Assembly: GCA_900318615.1 (NCBI GenBank)
Contig: ONLK01000002.1
Span: 30,816 to 94,815, forward strand
Length of the DNA stretch: 64,000 nt
Reading direction: 5' to 3'
From: an uncultured Eubacteriales bacterium
Lineage (GTDB): Bacteria > Bacillota > Clostridia > Lachnospirales > Lachnospiraceae
Part shown: piece after piece, positions 63,679 through 64,000 of the stretch
Layout of the letters: each line of letters begins with the position of its first letter
How positions within the stretch are numbered: position 1 is the stretch's first letter
Made by a program: the position numbers and the translations under genes
Notes under the pieces: model-generated
The model's database searches: none
Told to the model about the DNA's origin: nothing
What the model saw: the letters and a program-made list of their open reading frames with translations, nothing else

Positions 63679-64000
63679 GCGCGGCCGGGCAGAACTCATT
63701 GCCCGAAACTTCACTGCGGCCCTGCTTCGGTGCATAGATTTGTCGCGGCACACGCCCGGACGTTGCCCGGGTTTTCGCCGCGACCCTGCTTTCGGTTGTC
63801 GCTCCGGCGCGGCCGAACAGGATCTCATTGCCCGGAACTTCGCCGCGACCTTGCTTCGGTTCATGGATTTGTCGCGGCACACGCCTGGACATTGCCCGGG
63901 TTTTTACCGCGCCTTGCTTTCGGTTGTCGCTCCGGCGCGGCCAGGCAGGAAATAATTGCCCGAAACTTCGCCGCGGCCTTACTTCGGTGCATGGATTTGT
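63679..64000. repeat. GC-rich tandem repeat of about 128 bases, running off the right edge
   Basis: Copies start with GCGCGGCC at 63679, 63807 and 63935; the third is cut by the window end. Each unit contains two related halves of about 64 bases sharing TTGCCCG and TGCTTTCGG. ORFs through it are not conserved between copies. No known element is recognised. Confidence 0.88.

Noticed and set aside
63634..63892. Arg/Lys-rich minus-strand ORFs of about 80 residues in the terminal repeat
   Set aside because: They are translations of the 128-base repeat. The frame survives only through small indels, there is no ribosome site, and the strong terminator lies inside them.

Overview
The window looks like a chromosomal segment of a Gram-positive anaerobe of the class Clostridia, most probably a Lachnospiraceae-like gut bacterium. 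The basis is strong AAGGAGG-type ribosome sites, a PolC-type replicative polymerase, adjacent pyrB-pyrI, a giant 2-hydroxyacyl-CoA dehydratase activase, DUF3842 and DUF4358 proteins, a Tat-exported FMN/FAD reductase, and a SpaA/Cna-B surface protein with a Clostridia-style anchor. No 16S rRNA is present, so the genus cannot be named. Coding density is high and about 80% of genes lie on the minus strand.

Layout. 1-3.8 kb: 3' end of asnA, convergent with a DUF362 ferredoxin protein and an M3 peptidase. 4-7.5 kb: redox genes (Tat flavoprotein reductase, HPr-like protein without the phosphorylatable His, thioredoxin-reductase-like protein without the NADPH motifs). 7.7-11.6 kb: a methyltransferase plus iron/cobalamin-type ABC importer operon behind a leader with mutually exclusive terminator and antiterminator hairpins. 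11.6-16.9 kb: cell-envelope proteins, pckA, a phosphoribosyltransferase-like protein and tRNA-Thr(CGU) and tRNA-Pro(GGG). 17-21 kb: a 1244-residue surface adhesin with a long untranslated leader. 21-25 kb: Zn-dependent phospholipase C-like protein, NUDIX hydrolase and a tailed, active-site-altered GlgB. 25-34 kb: DUF1015-serA-serC and ilvB-ilvD-leuB, with a divergent Lrp/AsnC regulator. 34.5-41.6 kb: tgt-yajC, the giant activase and efp. 41.7-48 kb: ispG-polC-aroK. 48-54.7 kb: pheA-DUF815-ppx-ppk. 55-56.4 kb: pyrBI. 56.5-59.2 kb: thyA-dfrA-C39 peptidase. 59.3-63.6 kb: an MBOAT/DHHW polysaccharide O-acetylation pair, divergent from an SGNH hydrolase and a DUF4358 lipoprotein. 63.7-64 kb: a GC-rich tandem repeat running off the window.

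Most genes are core metabolism: amino acids (Asn, Ser, branched-chain, Phe, shikimate), pyrimidines and thymidylate/folate, isoprenoids, polyphosphate and glycogen. The most unusual signals are (i) the attenuator leader of the ABC operon, (ii) several enzymes whose catalytic signatures are altered in an otherwise normal fold (GlgB, the chorismate mutase half of PheA, the HPr-like protein, the thioredoxin-reductase-like protein, the PRTase-like protein, the Ppx-like protein), and (iii) tandem and inverted repeats in intergenic DNA. I found no CRISPR array, transposase, phage gene or integrase.
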